Source of the DNA: UBA7887 sp964408735
GTDB lineage: Bacteria > Pseudomonadota > Alphaproteobacteria > UBA7887
DNA: 31,482 nt
Direction: 5' to 3'
Assembly: GCA_964408735.1 (NCBI GenBank)
Contig: CAYPAX010000052.1
Location: forward strand, 1 to 31,482
Under the pieces are notes generated by a model. The model was not told where the DNA came from, did no database searches, and worked only from the letters and a program-made list of their open reading frames with translations. Below, one piece after another: positions 31,388 through 31,482 of this stretch (position 1 is the first letter of the stretch; each line of letters begins with the position of its first letter). A program made the position numbers and the translations under genes.

Positions 31388-31482
31388 TTCCCGTGATCGG
31401 GGGGCGCTATGCGAGAGCTCGTGGTGGCTAACAGCCCGTTGATTAAGTGGCTTTGCTGATTCTCACTCCCAGACGATGAATG
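31388..31482. other. tRNA downstream flank, no gene seen
   Basis: The flank ends in a less GC-rich stretch (31430-31482). No terminator with a T tract and no open frame that I can support. A mobile-element end or attachment site downstream of the tRNA is possible but not shown by this short stretch. Confidence 0.4.

Noticed and set aside
31388..31482. Mobile-element end or attachment site after tRNA-Gly
   Set aside because: Only 95 nt are available, and no duplicate of the tRNA 3' end or transposase sequence can be shown.

Overview
The window reads as high-GC alphaproteobacterial chromosome, probably Rhodospirillales-like. The pointers are a COQ9-family gene, a DUF465 protein, purEK, an ApbE/CaiB/SDR-rich gene set and TPR-type class III cyclases. 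All assignments come from reading the sequence and translated motifs; no database search was run.

Layout. (1) 1-7.9 kb is mostly conserved housekeeping: the start of a cyclase, an orphan molybdopterin oxidoreductase, a TIGR02444 protein, DUF465, purE-purK, then convergent FkbM methyltransferase, COQ9 and peptide deformylase genes, an antibiotic-biosynthesis-type monooxygenase, and rpsU with a strong terminator. (2) 7.97-16.8 kb is a disturbed region. An intact SDR gene is followed by an AT-rich insert carrying a predicted lipase with a peptidoglycan-binding-like N-terminus and a small membrane protein. Next come a 484-bp second copy of the SDR 3' end, a class III cyclase gene broken by an internal deletion, and a degraded copy of the 3' end of an FAD-linked oxidase. 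After that lies a large secreted protein of unknown function, then the intact FAD oxidase. The two cargo segments therefore sit on either side of the cyclase remnant, and each is bracketed by an intact gene and a second copy of that gene's 3' end. (3) 15.2-19.9 kb on the minus strand is a tight cluster: ApbE flavin transferase, class III CoA-transferase, an SDR with a degenerate active site, and the FAD oxidase. (4) 20-26.4 kb holds a D-2-hydroxyacid dehydrogenase, a SAM methyltransferase, a REP-like palindrome pair, a quaternary-amine type ABC transporter (binding protein fused to permease, plus ATPase), a VOC protein, a DUF3179 protein, a secreted cysteine-rich protein and an RraA-like protein. 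(5) 26.4-31.5 kb holds a HicA-like protein, a PuuD-type membrane protein with a 35-residue membrane peptide before it, trkH, folE, apaG, a radical SAM protein and tRNA-Gly(CCC).

How the genes relate. purE and purK catalyse consecutive steps of purine synthesis. The ABC ATPase and the fused binding protein/permease form one importer. The FAD oxidase, SDR, CoA-transferase and ApbE look like one transcription unit of unknown substrate. The most unusual part is the 8.3-15.2 kb region: a candidate toxin-immunity pair with its own near-consensus promoter, and the mirrored gene-end duplications that bracket the two cargo segments.
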